A DNA stretch of 64,000 bases from Sphingomonas crocodyli (lineage in GTDB: Bacteria > Pseudomonadota > Alphaproteobacteria > Sphingomonadales > Sphingomonadaceae): assembly GCF_004005865.1 (NCBI RefSeq), contig NZ_SACN01000001.1:2170001-2234000 (forward strand), read 5' to 3'. This document shows positions 20,655 to 30,322 of the stretch, one piece after another (within the stretch, counting starts at the first letter, position 1; the number at the start of each line of letters is the position of its first letter). The notes below the pieces were generated by a model. The model was not told where the DNA came from, did no database searches, and was given only the letters and a program-made list of their open reading frames with translations. The position numbers and the translations under genes are program-made.

Positions 20655-20685
20655 GAAGGGCGGTGCGCTTGCGCGTGCCGCCCTT
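20655..20685 (+). terminator. Terminator of ilvBNC
   Basis: AAGGGCGGTGCGC and GCGTGCCGCCCTTT form a hairpin with two G-U pairs and a TTGC loop. It ends in TTT, 36 bp after ilvC and before the next gene's ribosome-binding site. Confidence 0.6.
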
Positions 20686-20706
20686 TCGCATTTGTGGAGA
20701 GAGACG

Positions 20707-21345
20707 ATGAAGAAGGCGCCTCTGCTTCTGGCCGCATTGTTGGCCAGCGCCGCTGCCCTGCCCGTAATCGCGCAGGATATGCCCAAGGAGGCGCCCGGCG
20801 CGCCCGATCCGGCGCGCATCACCGGCGGCACCTACAAGGCCGATCCCTATCACACGCAGGTCGGCTTCGACGTTCTCCACCTTGGTTTCAGCCAGTATCG
20901 CGGGCTGATCGGCGACATCACCGGCACGCTGACGCTCGATCCCAAGAAGCCCGCCGCCGCCAAGGTTTCGATCGATATCCCGCTGGAGGGCATCAAAACT
21001 ACCAGCGCCGATCTCGACAAGCATCTGAAGGCTGCGGACTTCTTTGACGCGACCAAGTTCCCGACCGCGCATTTCGAATCCACCTCGGTCAAGGTGAACG
21101 GCACGAAGGCCGTGATTGCGGGCAACCTGACGATCAAGGGCGTGACCAAGCCGGTCGTTCTCGACACGAAGTTCGTCGGCGCGGGCAAGATGTTCAACCC
21201 GATGACAAAGGCGACCACCGAGCAGGTCGGCTTCGAAGCCACGACCACGATCAAGCGCAGCGATTTCGGCGTCAGCTACGGCGTGCCGCTGGTGCCCGAT
21301 GCCGTGCCGCTGACGATCAGCGTGGCGTTCGAAAAGCCCGCCTGA
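20707..21345 (+). CDS. YceI family periplasmic protein
   Basis: A 212-residue secreted lipocalin-like protein. The signal peptide spans residues 1-22 (MKKAPLLLAALLASAAALPVIAQ). The YceI domain (about 38-210) contains YKADPYHTQVGFDVLHLGFSQYRG and DKHLKAADFFDATKFPTAHFES. Family members bind isoprenoid/polyprenoid ligands; the role here is unknown. ATG 20707 follows GGAGAGAGACG. Confidence 0.9.
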   Translation: MKKAPLLLAALLASAAALPVIAQDMPKEAPGAPDPARITGGTYKADPYHTQVGFDVLHLGFSQYRGLIGDITGTLTLDPKKPAAAKVSIDIPLEGIKTTSADLDKHLKAADFFDATKFPTAHFESTSVKVNGTKAVIAGNLTIKGVTKPVVLDTKFVGAGKMFNPMTKATTEQVGFEATTTIKRSDFGVSYGVPLVPDAVPLTISVAFEKPA

Positions 21346-21439
21346 CCGCTTTGCAATCATTTGCATTTGGCGGATGATTGGGCATTTCCGTTCATCTTCG
21401 TTAACATTAGCGTGGCGGCCTCCATCGGAGAACGATCGT

Positions 21440-22849
21440 TTGCGTAACGAAGATGCTCATGGCGAACTGGCGGTGACGGAATTGCGGCTGTCGCAGGCAT
21501 TGCTTGCGCTGCAATCGGTCATCGCCGCCGCCGACGGCAATGTCGAGCAAGCCATCGGCGCCGTGCTGGACGGCGCATTGCTCATGCTGCCCAGCGCGGA
21601 CGGTGCGCTCGTCGCGGTCAGCGAACCCGCAGGGCTGATCTGCAAGGCCGCACGCGGCAGTTTCGAAAGCCTCGCCGGCCGCAGGCTCGACGGCGTCACC
21701 CATTCGGCCGAACTCGCGCTCAGCAATGGCCGCTACGTTTATGCGGCGGATATCGAACAGAGCGGCGGCTTCGCACCGGTCATCGTGCGGCTTGGGATAC
21801 GATCCATCGCTGTGGTCCCCATTCCGTTCCGTTCAGGCCATGTTGGCGTGCTCAAGATCGGCGCGATGCGGCCCGATGCATTTACCGAGGATCATCAGAT
21901 CGCGATCCGCCTGCTGGCCGGGCCCCTCGCCCTCGCCTTTCTGGGCAATGCGCATCTGGAGGAGAGCGAAGGGCATGAAAGCGCGCATCGCCGCTTCGTC
22001 GCGACCTTCGAACAGGCGGCGGTCGGCATGGCGCTCGTCGGACCCGACGGAGGCTTCCTGCGCGTCAACGAACGCTTCTGCCGGATTGCGGGCTATACCA
22101 ACGATCAACTGCTCGCTGGCGGTTTCCAGCAGATCACCCACCCCGACGACCTCGAGATCGACGAACATCATGTCGCCGAACTGATCGAAGGCGTCACCGA
22201 CAATTACACGCTGGAGAAGCGCTATATCCGCAGCGATGGCGAGGTGGTGTGGGTCAACCTCACCGTCTCGCTCGTCCGCGATCAGACGGGGGCACCCGAA
22301 TTCTTCGTCGCGGTGGTCGAGGATATCAGCGCGCGCAAGACGGCCGAACAGGCGGCACGGCGCGACAGCCTCACCGGCCTGCTCAATCGCCGCGGGCTGA
22401 TCGAACTGCTGGATCAGATGCTCGATCCGGCGATCAGTGGCGAGGCCTTCGTTCTCGCCTTCCTGGACATGGATGGCTTCAAGGGGGTGAACGACCAACT
22501 CGGCCATGATGAGGGTGATCGCTGCCTCGTCTCGATCGCCGAGACGCTGATCATGTCGCGGCGTCGCGGGGATCGGCTTGCCCGGCTTGGTGGCGACGAG
22601 TTTGTGATGATTCTGCCCCGCACCGCCGGGGAAGATGCACGCCCGCTGATCGAGGCGGCGTGCGGCGCGATCAAGAGCGAGGCGACGACATGCGGATGGC
22701 CGATCTCGGTCAGTGCGGGCGCCGTCGCGGTTCCAGCCGCGGCCGGCTGCCAGGCGACCGACATCATCGCGGCGGCCGATCGGCTGATGTACCATGCGAA
22801 GCGATCGAAGGGCGCGAAGCTGCGGATCGAAAGCTATGCCCCGGCATAA
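21440..22849 (+). CDS. GAF-PAS-GGDEF diguanylate cyclase
   Basis: A soluble signalling protein of about 469 residues. A GAF-like domain (about 25-175) comes first. A PAS domain with PAC follows (about 190-315; RFVATFEQAAVGMALVGPDGGFLRVN). A GGDEF domain (about 320-465) with intact LGGDEFVMIL should make cyclic di-GMP. No transmembrane segment and no EAL domain. The start is uncertain: TTG 21440 has GGAG nine bases upstream, while the ATG at 21374 lacks a spaced ribosome-binding site and adds unlikely residues. Confidence 0.85.
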   Translation: MRNEDAHGELAVTELRLSQALLALQSVIAAADGNVEQAIGAVLDGALLMLPSADGALVAVSEPAGLICKAARGSFESLAGRRLDGVTHSAELALSNGRYVYAADIEQSGGFAPVIVRLGIRSIAVVPIPFRSGHVGVLKIGAMRPDAFTEDHQIAIRLLAGPLALAFLGNAHLEESEGHESAHRRFVATFEQAAVGMALVGPDGGFLRVNERFCRIAGYTNDQLLAGGFQQITHPDDLEIDEHHVAELIEGVTDNYTLEKRYIRSDGEVVWVNLTVSLVRDQTGAPEFFVAVVEDISARKTAEQAARRDSLTGLLNRRGLIELLDQMLDPAISGEAFVLAFLDMDGFKGVNDQLGHDEGDRCLVSIAETLIMSRRRGDRLARLGGDEFVMILPRTAGEDARPLIEAACGAIKSEATTCGWPISVSAGAVAVPAAAGCQATDIIAAADRLMYHAKRSKGAKLRIESYAPA

Positions 22850-22910
22850 TCGCAATAATCCATTCTCCGCACTGGACTTGCGCGCAGCTTTCGATGTATC
22901 GGGCACCCCG

Positions 22911-22958
22911 ATGACGCATTATCGCGCCCTTCTCCTGCTTCGACTTACGCGCCCTTAG
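22911..22958 (+). CDS. Leucine-rich leader peptide of leuA (leuL-like)
   Basis: The 15-residue frame MTHYRALLLLRLTRP has four consecutive Leu and five in all, using CTT/CTC/CTG codons. Its stop lies in a hairpin (CGCGCC 22948-22953 with GGCGCG 22958-22963), and a second hairpin follows at 22971-22999. This is the layout of a transcription attenuator for leucine synthesis, a mechanism established for proteobacterial leu operons. It lies 105 bp before leuA. The ribosome-binding site is weak. No expression evidence is available. Confidence 0.7.
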   Translation: MTHYRALLLLRLTRP

Positions 22959-22999
22959 GCGCGCGATTTCGCTTGGGGCCGGGGCCGGCCTTTCCAAGC
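22948..22999 (+). promoter_or_regulatory. Putative leuA attenuator hairpins
   Basis: Hairpin 1 (22948-22963) spans the leader stop codon. Hairpin 2 pairs GCTTGG plus GGCC (22971-22980) with GGCC (22987-22990) and CCAAGC (22994-22999), leaving a TTT bulge. There is no clean U tract after hairpin 2, so it could act by Rho or by sequestering another region. Together with the leucine-rich leader this suggests leucyl-tRNA-responsive control. Confidence 0.5.
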
Positions 23000-23063
23000 C
23001 ACGGCGTCTAAGGGGTTCTGGACCGCAGCCCGACAAGACAATCCTGCAACAGGAGCAGGTTCC

Positions 23064-24608
23064 GTGACCGACACTATTCTGATTTTCGATACCACCCTGC
23101 GCGATGGCGAGCAGTCTCCCGGCTGTTCGATGAATCTGGAAGAAAAGCTGCAGGTGGCGGCCCAGCTCGAAACGCTGGGCGTCGACATCATCGAGGCGGG
23201 CTTCGCCATCGCCTCCCCCGGCGATTTCGAGGCGGTGAGCGAGGTGGCGCGCCAGTGCAAGCGTGCGACCGTCGCGTCGCTGGCACGTGCGGCGACCGCC
23301 GATATCGAGCGCGCGTGGGAAGCCGTGCAGCATGCGCAGCGCCCGCGCATCCACACCTTCATCGCCACCTCGCCGCTCCACATGCGGGTGAAGCTGAACA
23401 AGTCGCCCGACGAGGTGCTGGAGGCGATCGATCGCACCGTCCGCCTCGCGCGCAACCTGTGCCCCGACGTCGAATGGTCGGCCGAGGATGCGACCCGTTC
23501 GGACCCCGACTTTCTGGCGCGTGCGATCGAAACCGCGATCGCGGCCGGCGCGCGGACGATCAACCTGCCCGATACGGTGGGTTATGCGACGCCCGAAACC
23601 TATGGCGCGATGTTTCGCGACATGATTGGCCGGGTGCCGAATGCCGATCTCGCGGTCTTCTCCACCCACTGCCATAACGATCTGGGCCTCGCGGTCGCCA
23701 ACACGCTGGCGGCGGTGATGGGCGGCGCACGGCAGGTCGAATCGACGATCAACGGCATCGGCGAACGCGCCGGCAATGCTGCGGTCGAAGAGATCGCGAT
23801 GGCGCTGAAGGTCCGCCACGACGTGATGCCGGTGCGCACCAACATCGTGTCGACCGAGATCACCCGCGCCAGCCGCCTGATTTCGGGCATCACCGGCTTC
23901 CAGGTGCAGCCGAACAAGGCGATCGTCGGCGCCAATGCCTTCGCGCATGAAAGCGGCATCCATCAGGACGGGATGATCAAGGACTCGTCGACCTACGAGA
24001 TCATGACCCCCGAAAGCGTCGGCCTGACCCAGTCGAGCCTGGTCATGGGCAAGCATTCGGGCCGCGCCGCCTTCCGCCAGAAGCTGCAGGAACTGGGCTA
24101 CGAACTGGGCGACAACGCCTTCCAGGACGCGTTCGCGCGCTTCAAGGAACTCGCCGACGCCAAGAAGGCGGTTTACGACGAGGATATCGTCGCGCTGGTC
24201 GATGACGAGGTGAACAGCGGCCACGCCGCGATCCAGGTCAAGGAAGTCGAGATCTATTGCGGATCGAACGGCCCGCAGCGCGCGATCCTGACGCTGGAGG
24301 TCGATGGCGAGGACAAGACGGTCACGTCGCGTGGCAACGGCCCGGTCGACGCGCTGTTCAACGCGATCCGCATGATAGTGCCGCACGACAGCTCGATCAT
24401 GGAGCGGTATGAGGTTCACGCCGTGACGGGCGGCACCGATGCGCAGGCCGAGGTGTCGGTCCTCCTGTCGGAGAATGGCCGCACGACCCGCGGGCGCGGC
24501 GCGCATCACGACACGATGGTCGCATCGGCGCGCGCTTATGTGAACGCGCTCAACAAGATGATGGTCAAGCGCGGCAAGGCGCCTGTGGACGCCAGGGTTG
24601 CCAGCTGA
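23064..24608 (+). CDS. leuA: 2-isopropylmalate synthase
   Basis: A 514-residue enzyme for the first committed leucine step (acetyl-CoA + 2-oxoisovalerate). The TIM-barrel motifs are DTTLRDGEQSPGCSM near residue 10, HCHNDLGLAVANTL near 202 and NGIGERAGN. The C-terminal LeuA dimer/allosteric domain (about 385-500) binds leucine, so feedback inhibition is expected. The GTG start follows AGGAGCAGG. Preceded by a leader-peptide attenuator. Confidence 0.97.
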   Translation: MTDTILIFDTTLRDGEQSPGCSMNLEEKLQVAAQLETLGVDIIEAGFAIASPGDFEAVSEVARQCKRATVASLARAATADIERAWEAVQHAQRPRIHTFIATSPLHMRVKLNKSPDEVLEAIDRTVRLARNLCPDVEWSAEDATRSDPDFLARAIETAIAAGARTINLPDTVGYATPETYGAMFRDMIGRVPNADLAVFSTHCHNDLGLAVANTLAAVMGGARQVESTINGIGERAGNAAVEEIAMALKVRHDVMPVRTNIVSTEITRASRLISGITGFQVQPNKAIVGANAFAHESGIHQDGMIKDSSTYEIMTPESVGLTQSSLVMGKHSGRAAFRQKLQELGYELGDNAFQDAFARFKELADAKKAVYDEDIVALVDDEVNSGHAAIQVKEVEIYCGSNGPQRAILTLEVDGEDKTVTSRGNGPVDALFNAIRMIVPHDSSIMERYEVHAVTGGTDAQAEVSVLLSENGRTTRGRGAHHDTMVASARAYVNALNKMMVKRGKAPVDARVAS

Positions 24609-24615
24609 GGAAAAA

Positions 24616-24638
24616 GGGGCGGTCCGTACGACCGCCCC
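24616..24638. terminator. Bidirectional terminator between leuA and a convergent gene
   Basis: GGGGCGGTC (24616-24624) pairs perfectly with GACCGCCCC (24630-24638) around CGTAC. On the minus strand it runs into TTTTTCC, a canonical terminator for the leftward gene. On the plus strand ACTTCTTC follows, giving weaker termination for leuA. Confidence 0.8.
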
Positions 24639-24644
24639 ACTTCT

Positions 24645-25223
24645 TCAGGCTTCGCGCGATTGCGGCGGCCGAAACGGGCAGGTCCGCAGCCGTTCGAGCA
24701 GATCGAAGGCGAGGATGAACTTCGCCATGCCGGTCAGCACCGCCATGATCACCCCGAACTCGACCAGCTCGGCATCGCTGAACGATCGCTTGAACCGATC
24801 GTAAAGCTCGGGGGTGACGACCGCTGCTGCATTGTCGAGCGCCATCACGTCCGCCAACGCCAGGATCGCGCGCTCGCGCTCCTCGAACGGGCCATTTTCA
24901 TAGTCGGACAGCGCGTTCAGCTGTTCCTCGGTGTAGCCGGCCGCAATCGCCGCCGCCCAGTCCGATCGGTTGCACGACGCGCAGCCATGCCGCCCGGCAA
25001 GATGGAGGCGGACCAGCTCGACCAGCTTGGGATCGAGCCGGCCGGACGCGAACAGATCGCGGTAGAAGGCGTGGTTATACCAGTCGTAAACCTGCGGCGC
25101 GTTCGTCATCACCTCGACGAAGCTAGTGTCGCCGTGCAGTTCCTGCGATCGATCCCAGCTTCCCTGATGGCGGGCGTTCATCGCCTCGCGCGGCACGCGG
25201 TTGAACGGTGTCTGTGGCAGCAT
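24645..25223 (-). CDS. Carboxymuconolactone decarboxylase/AhpD-like family protein
   Basis: A 192-residue all-helical protein. The AhpD-type redox pair CxxC is seen in HGCASCNRSD near residue 80. The rest follows the CMD fold (LVELVRLHLAGRHGCASC, then RERAILALADVMAL). Likely a thiol-based peroxidase-like or decarboxylase-like enzyme; substrate unknown. Monocistronic, with a strong terminator after it. Confidence 0.82.
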   Translation of the reverse strand: MLPQTPFNRVPREAMNARHQGSWDRSQELHGDTSFVEVMTNAPQVYDWYNHAFYRDLFASGRLDPKLVELVRLHLAGRHGCASCNRSDWAAAIAAGYTEEQLNALSDYENGPFEERERAILALADVMALDNAAAVVTPELYDRFKRSFSDAELVEFGVIMAVLTGMAKFILAFDLLERLRTCPFRPPQSREA

Positions 25224-25412
25224 CGCGGATCCTCCAGCCGGAAAAATCCGAGCCTAGATGTGCGAACCCCATCGAATAGCTATTTGCCGAAAATGCTCGC
25301 GCTGCGAACGGATCGCGGAAATGCGACAAAATGAGCCGGCCCATTAGCCGATTGTTAGGGATATCCGGGCATCGTTTCGGAACCATCAGAGTCGGTATCG
25401 CCGGGTGAGGGA

Positions 25413-25733
25413 ATGACGTTCGACAACGACAGCGATGAGAGTGAGGCACGGCGCTACGGGCGCCATCGCATCATGCTCGCCGTCAACATCTACTCGGTAC
25501 ATGGCGAGCTGGGCGGCGTCCTGCTGGACGTTTCGCGCGGCGGCGCGATGCTGAACGCGCACCCGCCCTTGCCAGTGGGTTGCAAGCTGGTGATCGAACG
25601 CCAGCATCTCGAAGTTCCAGCGACGGTCCGCTGGGTCGAAGGCAATCGCTTCGGTATTCAGTTCGATGATCCGCTGAGCGAACTCGAAGTGCTCTCGATC
25701 GTCACCAAGGCACGGCAGCGCGACGCGGCCTGA
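25413..25733 (+). CDS. PilZ domain protein
   Basis: A single-domain, 106-residue PilZ protein. It carries the cyclic-di-GMP contacts RRYGRHR near residue 13 and DVSRGGAML near 39 (RxxxR and DxSxxG), followed by VRWVEGNRFGIQFDDPL. It likely acts as a c-di-GMP effector in the cytoplasm. GTGAGGGA upstream gives a ribosome-binding site. A diguanylate cyclase lies 2.6 kb away, but no link is shown. Confidence 0.88.
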   Translation: MTFDNDSDESEARRYGRHRIMLAVNIYSVHGELGGVLLDVSRGGAMLNAHPPLPVGCKLVIERQHLEVPATVRWVEGNRFGIQFDDPLSELEVLSIVTKARQRDAA

Positions 25734-25760
25734 AAATGTTTCCCATAGGAAACTTCCGCG

Positions 25761-26804
25761 TCAGGTCATCATCCGCGTCAGCGCCTGCGCGGTGAAATCG
25801 ACCATCGGCACGATCCGCGCATAATTGAGCCGCGTCGGCCCGATCACCCCCACCACGCCGACCACGCGTCCATCGACCCCGCGATAGGGCGCGGCGATCA
25901 CCGACGATCCCGACAGCGAGAACAGCTTGTTCTCCGCGCCGATAAATATCTTCATCCCCTGCCCGCTTCGCGCGCTTTCGAGCAGCCGAGCGATCTCCTC
26001 CTTGCCCTCGATCTCGTCGAGCAACTGGCGGACACGCTCCAGATCGGCGGCGTCGCCCGGATCGATCAGATTGGCCTGCCCGCGCACGATCAGCACGGGC
26101 CGTGACGCGCCATCGCGCGACCAGACGGCCAGCCCGCGTTCGACCAGCGCCGCCGCAGCCTTATCGAGCGCCGCCCGTTCGCGGCCGATTTCGGCCTCCA
26201 TGCGGGCGCGAGCCTCGCTCAATGTCATGCCGGCCAGGCGTTCGCTGATGAAATTGCCCGCTTCGACCAGTGCACTGGCCGGGATGTCCGGCGGCAGATC
26301 GACGACGCGATTTTCGACGCTTCCGTCATTGCCCACCATCACGGCCACCGCCTGTTCGCGCGACAGCGGGACGAAACTGAACTGCCGCAGCACCGGCTCG
26401 TTGGGGGGAACGAGGACGATCCCCGCACAAGCCGACAGGCCCGACAGCACCGCACTGGTTGCGGCCAGCGCCTCCTCGATCGGCCCGCCGCGCGCCGCGC
26501 GCGCTTCGATCGCGGCGCGTTCCTCGGGCGAAGGCTCCGCCGTCTGCATCATGCCGTCGACGAACAGGCGCAGGCCGGTCTGGGTGGGCATACGGCCTGC
26601 CGAGGTATGCGGCGCCTCGAGCAGCCCCAGTTCCTCCAGATCCTGCATCACGTTACGGATCGAGGCGGGCGACAAGTTCAGCCCGGCCAGCTTGGAGATG
26701 GTGCGCGATCCGACGGGCGCGCCGGAGCCCAGATAGCTTTCGACGACCACGCGAAACACCTCGCGCGCTCGGGTCGACAATTCGGTAACAGGCGGTCCGC
26801 TCAC
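25761..26804 (-). CDS. hrcA: Heat-inducible transcriptional repressor HrcA
   Basis: A 347-residue repressor of heat-shock genes. The N-terminal winged helix (about 5-75; LSTRAREVFRVVVESYLGSGAPVGSRTIS is its start) and GLLEAPHTSAGRMPTQTGLR are typical. The C-terminal HrcA domain with GIVLVPPN and VVGVVGVIGPTRLNYARIVPMV is intact. The GTG at 26804 matches the family start but lacks a ribosome-binding site. A longer frame to 27047 would translate the palindromic repeat in the promoter. No CIRCE operator is seen here. Confidence 0.92.
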   Translation of the reverse strand: MSGPPVTELSTRAREVFRVVVESYLGSGAPVGSRTISKLAGLNLSPASIRNVMQDLEELGLLEAPHTSAGRMPTQTGLRLFVDGMMQTAEPSPEERAAIEARAARGGPIEEALAATSAVLSGLSACAGIVLVPPNEPVLRQFSFVPLSREQAVAVMVGNDGSVENRVVDLPPDIPASALVEAGNFISERLAGMTLSEARARMEAEIGRERAALDKAAAALVERGLAVWSRDGASRPVLIVRGQANLIDPGDAADLERVRQLLDEIEGKEEIARLLESARSGQGMKIFIGAENKLFSLSGSSVIAAPYRGVDGRVVGVVGVIGPTRLNYARIVPMVDFTAQALTRMMT

Positions 26805-26846
26805 GCAGCGAGAGATAGGGAAAGCTGGTCGCCCGCTCAACCATCT

Positions 26847-26938
26847 CGTCATCCCGGCGGAGGCCGGGATCTCAGGAGGTTCCTGCCTCACGCTCGTCTC
26901 CTCTATCTCCTGAGATCCCGGCCTCCGCCGGGATGACG
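26847..26938. repeat. Palindromic repeat, family B copy 1
   Basis: Left arm GTCATCCCGGCGGAGGCC with GGGATCTCAGGA (26848-26877) is inverted at 26909-26937 around a 31-bp centre. A second copy lies at 50229-50319. It sits in the divergent hrcA/rph promoter region. Confidence 0.88.
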
Positions 26939-27007
26939 ATCCAGAGCAGTTGCCCCCGCCCTTCCCCAAGCCTAAAGAGCCGGCCACATCACAAGAAGGA
27001 TATCCCC

Positions 27008-27720
<713 letters not shown>

Positions 27721-27724
<4 letters not shown>

Positions 27725-28347
27725 GCATCGAGCTGCCCCATCGCAAGCTTGCCCCCGGACGGCTCGTGATCGCGAGCCACAACAAGGGCAAACTCAAGGA
27801 GATCGCCGAACTGCTCGCGCCCTATGGGATCGAAACGGTTTCGGCGGCGGCGATGGACGTGCCCGAACCGGAAGAAACGGGCACCAGCTTCATTGCGAAT
27901 GCCGAACTCAAGGCCCGCTTTTCGGCGGACCTGACGGGCCTGCCCGCGCTCGCCGACGATAGCGGCCTGTGCGTCGAGGCGCTGGGCGGCGAGCCCGGCA
28001 TCTTTTCGGCACGCTGGGCCGAACTCGAAGACGGCACCCGCGACTTTGCCGAGGCGATGCGCCGCGTGAATGCGCGCGTCGTCGAACAGGGGCCGCAGGC
28101 CGGGCATGACGCGCATTTCATCTGCGCGCTCTCGATCGCGTGGCCCGACGGTCATGTCGAAAGCTTCGAAGGGCGCGTCGACGGCACGCTCGTCTGGCCG
28201 CCGCGGGGGGCCAATGGCTTCGGCTATGACGCTATGTTCCAGGCGATCGGCATGGATCAGACCTTCGGCGAAATCGAGCCCGAGGCGAAGCACGCGATGA
28301 GCCATCGCGCGGACGCCTTCAAGAAGCTCGTCGCGGCGGTGTTTTGA
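27721..28347 (+). CDS. rdgB: RdgB/HAM1 family XTP/dITP pyrophosphatase
   Basis: A 208-residue nucleotide-pool cleaner that hydrolyses ITP/XTP and deoxy forms. [10 protein letters not shown] near residue 19 is the substrate loop, [12 protein letters not shown] near 79 the metal site, and FGYDAMF near 164 is typical. The GTG start overlaps rph by four bases. Its TGA overlaps the TTG at which the hemW frame opens. Confidence 0.95.
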
Positions 28348-29570
28348 ACTCTTCCGTTCGTCCCGAGCGAAGTCGAGGGGCGTTTTCGCGCGACGACGTG
28401 TCTCGACTACGCTCGACACGAACGGATCAGGCAAATCTCGCCCTCTACATCCACTGGCCTTTCTGCGTCGCAAAGTGCCCCTATTGCGACTTCAACAGCC
28501 ATGTCCGCGAGACCGTGGATCAGGAGGCGTGGCGCACGGCCCTGCTCGCCGATCTGGCGCATGAGGCGGCGCTGCTGCCTAATCGGCGGCTGAGCTCGAT
28601 CTTCTTCGGCGGCGGCACGCCGTCATTGATGCCACCCGCAACGGTATCCGCGCTGATCGAGGCCGCCGGCCGGCATTGGACCTTCGCCGACGACATCGAA
28701 ATCACGCTGGAGGCCAACCCCAATTCGATCGAGGCCGCGCGCTTCGGCGACATTGCGGCGGCGGGCGTCAACCGTGTCTCGCTGGGCCTGCAGGCGCTTG
28801 ATGACGAGATGCTCAAATTCCTCGGCCGCGCGCACGACACCGCAGAAGGGCTGCGGGGCCTCGAAACCGCGCAACGCCATTTCGGGCGGGTCAGCTTCGA
28901 CCTGATCTATGCCCGCCCCGGCCAGAGCGCCGCCGCGTGGGAGGCCGAACTGTCCCGGGCGCTCGGCTACGGCACCGAACATCTCTCGCTCTATCAATTG
29001 ACGATCGAGCCGGGCACGCAATTCGCCGCGCGCTTCGCCAAGGGCGATCTGCCGACGCTCGACAGCGACAGCGCCGCCGACCTGTTCGAACAGACCCGCG
29101 TGCAGATGCGCGAGGCGGGGCTTCCCGCTTATGAGGTTTCGAACCACGCCCGGCCAGGCGCCGAGAGCCGGCACAACCTGGCCTACTGGCGTTACGGCGA
29201 CTATGCGGGTGTCGGCCCCGGCGCGCATGGTCGTCGCGTCGGTATTGCGACCGCACGGCACAAGAAGCCCGAGAACTGGATCGCGCGGGTCGATGCGCAG
29301 GGACACGGCATCCAGACTGAAGATGTCCTCAGCCCCGCCGAACGCGCGCGCGAAGCTTTGCTGATGGGCCTGCGCCTCAATACCGGGATTGACCTTGCCG
29401 CCATCGCCGCGCGCACCGGGCAGCCGATCGAGCAGCTTGTCGACGAAGCCGCGGTCGCAAAGCTGGCCGGGCATGGGCTTGTGGCGCGAGACGGCACCGC
29501 TCTGCGCGTGACCGAAGCGGGCATGCTGCTGCTCGACGCCATCCTTGCCGAAATCGTCACCGCCGACTGA
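28344..29570 (+). CDS. hemW: Radical SAM protein HemW (heme chaperone)
   Basis: A 408-residue frame with the radical-SAM cluster motif [10 protein letters not shown] (CxxxCxxC), then FFGGGTPS and the HemN C-terminal domain. HemW binds heme and is often misnamed coproporphyrinogen oxidase. Relatives start just before [10 protein letters not shown]. Here the first 27 codons lie in a palindromic repeat, giving an odd Arg-rich N-terminus (RPERSRG...SRLRSTRT). The possible starts TTG 28344 and GTG 28398 lie just before and inside the repeat, so the true N-terminus is uncertain. Confidence 0.9.
   Translation: MNSSVRPERSRGAFSRDDVSRLRSTRTDQANLALYIHWPFCVAKCPYCDFNSHVRETVDQEAWRTALLADLAHEAALLPNRRLSSIFFGGGTPSLMPPATVSALIEAAGRHWTFADDIEITLEANPNSIEAARFGDIAAAGVNRVSLGLQALDDEMLKFLGRAHDTAEGLRGLETAQRHFGRVSFDLIYARPGQSAAAWEAELSRALGYGTEHLSLYQLTIEPGTQFAARFAKGDLPTLDSDSAADLFEQTRVQMREAGLPAYEVSNHARPGAESRHNLAYWRYGDYAGVGPGAHGRRVGIATARHKKPENWIARVDAQGHGIQTEDVLSPAERAREALLMGLRLNTGIDLAAIAARTGQPIEQLVDEAAVAKLAGHGLVARDGTALRVTEAGMLLLDAILAEIVTAD
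28354..28425. repeat. Palindromic repeat, family C copy 1, inside hemW 5' end
   Basis: The arms CGAGCGAAGTCGAG and CTCGACTACGCTCG (one mismatch) are flanked by CGTTCGT and ACGAACGG. A second copy is at 59295-59371. This copy is 72 bp, a multiple of three, and keeps the hemW frame open. Confidence 0.85.
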
Positions 29571-29614
29571 TCTTCAAAACGCCCACCCCCTCCCCCATCT
29601 CGCAGGGGAAGGAG

Positions 29615-30319
29615 ATGCGCGTGCGGCGAAGTGTGGGATTGTGGGTCGGGCTGGCAATCGGTCTGGCGGTCGTGATCACGGTGGCGATCGTCGGGTGGTC
29701 GATGGGGCGGCGCTACGACGCGATCGTCGATCCGAAGCCCGAGACGATCGTGTCCGCCAGCCTGCAGGGACTGCGCGAGCAGAACCGGCTGTCCGCCTTC
29801 ACCGCCAGCTATGTCGCGGTGGTGACGTCGAAGCAGAGCCGCTTCGGCCTGTCCGCGCAGAAGACACTGATCATGCCGGGCCTCGTCCGCTACGAGGTCG
29901 ACATGGCACGCCTGAAGGACGCCGACGTGCGCTGGGCGGCCGAAAGCAAGGAATTGTTCGTCACCCTGCCCGATGTCGAAACGGTCGGCCCGCAGATCGA
30001 CATGACGCGGATCAAGGAATATGACAGCGGTGGGCTGCTGCTGCGGCTGACCGACGCCGCGCAGACGCTCGACGCCGCCAATCGCCGCGCGGGCCAGGCC
30101 GAACTGCTGCGTCAGGCGCGCGCGCCGATCCCGATGTCGCTCGCCCGCGATGCGACCCGCCGCGCGGTGGCGCAAAACTTCGGCCTGCCCCTGCGCGCTG
30201 CCGGCATGGAGGCCGCTATCCGCGTCCGCTTCGCCGGCGAGAAGGATTTTCCGCAACCGAGCCGGGAGTGGATTACCCGCTCCCGCTCGGTCGAGGATGT
30301 CTATGCCGACAAGCCGTAA
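29615..30319 (+). CDS. DUF4230 membrane-anchored protein
   Basis: A 234-residue protein with one N-terminal transmembrane helix (about 7-28; VGLWVGLAIGLAVVITVAIV) and a DUF4230 domain (about 40-200). Function unknown. GGGGAAGGAG gives a strong ribosome-binding site. Its stop is only 3 bp from the convergent gene's stop, leaving no room for a separate terminator. Confidence 0.85.
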   Translation: MRVRRSVGLWVGLAIGLAVVITVAIVGWSMGRRYDAIVDPKPETIVSASLQGLREQNRLSAFTASYVAVVTSKQSRFGLSAQKTLIMPGLVRYEVDMARLKDADVRWAAESKELFVTLPDVETVGPQIDMTRIKEYDSGGLLLRLTDAAQTLDAANRRAGQAELLRQARAPIPMSLARDATRRAVAQNFGLPLRAAGMEAAIRVRFAGEKDFPQPSREWITRSRSVEDVYADKP

Positions 30320-30322
30320 GGC

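Noticed and set aside
22764..24509. Open antisense frame of 581 codons opposite leuA
   Set aside because: Fully covered by leuA on the other strand; Arg/His/Gly-rich without a family match.
26805..27007. CIRCE operator for HrcA
   Set aside because: No TTAGCACTC/GAGTGCTAA pair is present; the only palindrome is the family B repeat.
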